A stretch of DNA of 8,910 bases from JBDSTZ01 sp039927975. Its GTDB lineage: Bacteria > Pseudomonadota > Gammaproteobacteria > Burkholderiales > Burkholderiaceae_D. Below, piece by piece: positions 6,732-8,910 of the stretch (within the stretch, counting starts at the first letter, position 1; each line of letters starts with the position of its first letter). The notes beneath the pieces were generated by a model. That model was not told the origin of the DNA and did no database searches. It saw nothing but the letters and a program-made list of their open reading frames with translations. Position numbers and translations under genes: made by a program. The stretch lies in assembly GCA_039927975.1 (NCBI GenBank), contig JBDSTZ010000161.1, positions 1 through 8,910 of the forward strand, given 5' to 3'.

Positions 6732-8741
6732 ATGCATATGCCATCGATCATTGCACGCTGTGCCAGCATTATCCTGCTGGCCCTGGCAACCGCCACCCAG
6801 GCCCAAGCCCAAGCCGTCCCGGCCCACCCGTCGCTGGAAAGTTTTTTCGGCCCATCGCCGTTCAATGGCGCGGTCCTGTCGCCGAATGCCAAATACCTGG
6901 CCGTCAAGACCACGCCGAAGGGAGACCGCGTCGGTTTGTTCGTGATCGACCTGGCCACCGACAAGGGCAACGTCGTGGCGCAGTTCAACGATACCGACAT
7001 TTCCACCGTGCATTGGGTGAACGATGAACGCCTGATCTTCAACACGCATGACAAACAACAGGCCGTGGGCGACCAGGAAGACGGGCCCGGCCTGTTCGCC
7101 GTCAACCGCGACGGCACGATGCTGCGCCAGCTGGCCGAATTCGGCGGCGACAAGGACCGCGGCGTGACCGCCAAGCAGGACCGCAACCTGCTGCCCTACC
7201 ATACCTTCATGCTGCCCCAGCGCGGCGCCCAGAATTCGGAATATGTCTATGTGGGCAGCCCGGTGCCCGGCTTCGAAGGGGCGCGCCTGGTCAATTTGCT
7301 GCGCCTCGATACGCTGACCGGCCACACCACCCAGGTCAAGCGTCCGCCCGACGTGCAGGGCTGGCTGCTCGACAACAAGGGCGAGCCGCGCATCGCCATC
7401 GGCGTCAAGAAAGACGTCACCAGCGTGTACTACCGCGAAACGGTGGATGCCGACTGGGTCAAGATCAATACCACCAACACCTTCGGCATCAAGGGCAACA
7501 GCTTCATGCCGCTCGCTTTCGGCCCGGGCAATACCTTGTACGTGCAGACCAACAATGGCGGCGCCGACAAGGAAGCGGTGTATTCCTACGATTACACAAC
7601 CGGCAAGCTGAGCGACAAGCCGCTGATCGAGACGGCCGGCTACGATTTTTCGGGCGACCTGATCACCAACGGCGACAAGGTGCTCGGCATGAACTTCGCC
7701 ACCGACGCGCACTCGACGATGTGGTTCGACGACAAGATGAAAGCGATGCAGGATAAAGTCGACGGCCTGCTCAGGACCACCATCAACCTGCTCGCGCCGA
7801 GCGCGCGGCCGGAGACGCCGTGGATCATGGTGGTGTCGTATTCCGACGTGCAGCCAACCCTCTACCATCTGTACAACAGTGAAACGGGGGTTCTGCGCAA
7901 GGTCGGCGAAGCCCGTCCCGGCATCGACCCGGCCCAGATGGGACACCAGCAGCAAGTGACCTACAAGGCGCGCGACGGCATGGACATTCCCGCCCTGCTG
8001 ACCCTGCCGAAAGGCCAGAACAAGAATCTGCCGCTGGTGCTGCTGATCCATGGCGGCCCGTACGTGCGCGGCAGCCTGTGGGGCTGGGCGCCGGAATCGC
8101 AATTCCTGGCCTCGCGCGGCTATGCGGTGCTCGAGCCGTCCTACCGCGGCACCACCGGCTTTGGCGCCAAGCACTTCAAGGCTGGCTGGAAGCAATGGGG
8201 CCTGGCAATGCAGGACGATATGGCCGACGGCGTCAAGTGGGCCATCGACAAGGGCATCGTGGACGGCAACCGCGTCTGTATCGCCGGCGCCAGCTACGGC
8301 GGCTACGCCACCCTGATGGGCCTGGTCAAGCACCCCGACATCTACAAGTGCGGCATCAACTGGGTCGGCGTGAGCGATATCACCTTGCTCAGCAAAGGCG
8401 ACTGGACGTTCAAGTCCGACATGGGCTCGGCCTGGCGCGACTACGGCATGCCGGACATGATCGGCGACGTCATCAAGGATGCCGAGCAGCTCAAGGCCAC
8501 GTCGCCGCTGTTCCAGTACAAGAAAATCACCCGGCCGCTGCTGATGGCCTACGGCGGCGCCGACCGGCGCGTGCCGGCCTATCATGGCGACAAACTGATG
8601 GCGGTCCTGAAACCGGTCAATCCCAATGTCGAAATGATCTTGTATCCGGAAGAAGGCCATGGCTGGGCGCTGCCGAAGAATCGCTATGATTTCTACGGCC
8701 GCATGGAGAAATTCCTGGAAAAAAATATCGGCAAGCCCTAA
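6732..8741 (+). CDS. Exported S9 family (prolyl oligopeptidase-type) serine peptidase
   Basis: A 669-residue peptidase. A signal peptide is clear: basic/polar start, hydrophobic core (about 11-20), then an AQAQA-type cleavage region near residues 24-28, so the enzyme should act in the periplasm or outside the cell. The N-terminal half (about 35-400) is rich in short beta-strand segments with recurrent D-x-x-T-G/NRDGT-type turns, consistent with the beta-propeller that gates S9 active sites. The C-terminal alpha/beta-hydrolase domain (about 405-669) has the HGGPYVR oxyanion segment (440-446), nucleophile Ser521 in GASYGGY, Asp611 in GGADRRVP and His643 in EEGHGW, so the triad is complete. It probably cleaves peptides near a terminus (dipeptidyl- or acylaminoacyl-peptidase-like), but specificity cannot be read from sequence. 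It is separated from the symporter by 93 bp with its own ribosome binding site and is probably transcribed independently. Confidence 0.93.
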   Translation: MHMPSIIARCASIILLALATATQAQAQAVPAHPSLESFFGPSPFNGAVLSPNAKYLAVKTTPKGDRVGLFVIDLATDKGNVVAQFNDTDISTVHWVNDERLIFNTHDKQQAVGDQEDGPGLFAVNRDGTMLRQLAEFGGDKDRGVTAKQDRNLLPYHTFMLPQRGAQNSEYVYVGSPVPGFEGARLVNLLRLDTLTGHTTQVKRPPDVQGWLLDNKGEPRIAIGVKKDVTSVYYRETVDADWVKINTTNTFGIKGNSFMPLAFGPGNTLYVQTNNGGADKEAVYSYDYTTGKLSDKPLIETAGYDFSGDLITNGDKVLGMNFATDAHSTMWFDDKMKAMQDKVDGLLRTTINLLAPSARPETPWIMVVSYSDVQPTLYHLYNSETGVLRKVGEARPGIDPAQMGHQQQVTYKARDGMDIPALLTLPKGQNKNLPLVLLIHGGPYVRGSLWGWAPESQFLASRGYAVLEPSYRGTTGFGAKHFKAGWKQWGLAMQDDMADGVKWAIDKGIVDGNRVCIAGASYGGYATLMGLVKHPDIYKCGINWVGVSDITLLSKGDWTFKSDMGSAWRDYGMPDMIGDVIKDAEQLKATSPLFQYKKITRPLLMAYGGADRRVPAYHGDKLMAVLKPVNPNVEMILYPEEGHGWALPKNRYDFYGRMEKFLEKNIGKP

Positions 8742-8758
8742 GTCGGGCAAGTCCTTCC

Positions 8759-8788
8759 CGGGCAGTGCGGCTTGCGCCGTGCTGCCCG
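8759..8788 (+). terminator. GC-rich hairpin after the peptidase, possible terminator
   Basis: Beginning 18 bp past the peptidase stop, the arms 8759-8771 and 8776-8788 form a 13-bp stem around a TTGC tetraloop; two of the pairs are G-U in the plus-strand transcript, the rest Watson-Crick. No T-run follows, so this is not a canonical intrinsic terminator. It may pause polymerase or stabilise the 3' end. Confidence 0.45.
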
Positions 8789-8839
8789 CGGCCTGCATAT
8801 CAAAGTTCCTCCCCTCGCGCCGTTTCGCGGTAAGCTTCA

Positions 8840-8866
8840 CCTTGATCGCTCAACCACATCAAGGAG
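8840..8866 (+). promoter_or_regulatory. Ribosome binding site with overlapping hairpin, last gene
   Basis: AAGGAG (8861-8866) lies 6 nt before ATG 8873, a near-ideal Shine-Dalgarno sequence. Its first four bases form part of ATCAAGG (8858-8864), a perfect complement to CCTTGAT (8840-8846) across an 11-nt loop. If formed, this hairpin would occlude the site. The ribosome binding site is secure; a regulatory role for the hairpin is conjecture. Confidence 0.6.
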
Positions 8867-8872
8867 ATGCGC

Positions 8873-8910
8873 ATGTCGTCAGGAAAAATTCTGGTCGCCC
8901 AGGGAGGCGG
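8873..8910 (+). CDS. Start of a probable PPi-type 6-phosphofructokinase (truncated by window)
   Basis: Only 12 complete codons are visible, reading MSSGKILVAQGG, with the next partial codon necessarily Gly. An ILVAQGGG start followed by the phosphate-binding loop is typical of pyrophosphate-dependent phosphofructokinases (fructose-6-phosphate to fructose-1,6-bisphosphate) in Burkholderiales, by recall rather than search. The start is fixed by AAGGAG six nt upstream; an in-frame ATG at 8867 touches that site and is unlikely. The gene follows a 131-bp gap and appears to be a new transcription unit, although I could not identify its promoter. With so few residues another GGG-starting nucleotide-binding protein is possible. 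Confidence 0.5.
   Translation, partial: MSSGKILVAQGG

Noticed and set aside
6642..8840. 732-codon open frame antisense to the peptidase gene
   Set aside because: The plus-strand frame encodes a complete S9 peptidase with signal peptide and catalytic triad. The antisense product is a His/Val/Gly/Ala-rich shadow typical of high-GC codon use and shows no domain.

Overview
The window is high-GC bacterial DNA that looks like a chromosome of the Burkholderiales, most likely Oxalobacteraceae (Massilia/Duganella/Janthinobacterium-like). The RecA N-terminus (MDDKK..., then an IEKQFGKGSVMRM block), the E. coli-type LexA box in front of recA, and the start of a GGG-type phosphofructokinase at the right edge all fit this. 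The assignment is from recall of family sequences, not a search.

Layout, left to right. Positions 1-190 hold an A-rich array of degenerate ~25-bp direct repeats ending in GAAGC. Positions 209-1763 are recX and recA on the minus strand, 16 bp apart, driven by a promoter with an SOS box over its -10 element. A 204-bp divergent intergenic region follows, with inverted repeats and helically phased GGCA repeats. Positions 1968-6638 are a plus-strand four-gene operon: OmpR-family response regulator, TctE/QseC-like histidine kinase, DUF4212 small symporter subunit and VC_2705-type sodium:solute symporter. Each junction is a 4-nt stop/start overlap. A separate plus-strand gene (6732-8741) encodes an exported S9 prolyl-oligopeptidase-family peptidase. 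After a GC-rich hairpin, a new gene starts at 8873 and runs off the window; its first 12 codons resemble a PPi-type 6-phosphofructokinase.

How the genes may work together. RecA performs recombination and SOS activation and RecX restrains its filament, so co-transcription links activity to inhibitor. In the four-gene operon the kinase and regulator probably sense a small solute, perhaps a carboxylate, and control its two-subunit sodium-coupled importer; the substrate is not readable from sequence. The peptidase and phosphofructokinase look like independent units.

Most unusual points. (1) The repeat array just beyond the recX stop resembles the multi-site end of a Tn7/Tn5053-like transposon lying mostly outside the window. 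(2) The symporter carries a textbook EF-hand calcium loop and a ~130-residue hydrophilic insertion. (3) A short hairpin would cover the ribosome binding site of the last gene. I found no RNA gene, CRISPR array or complete mobile element.
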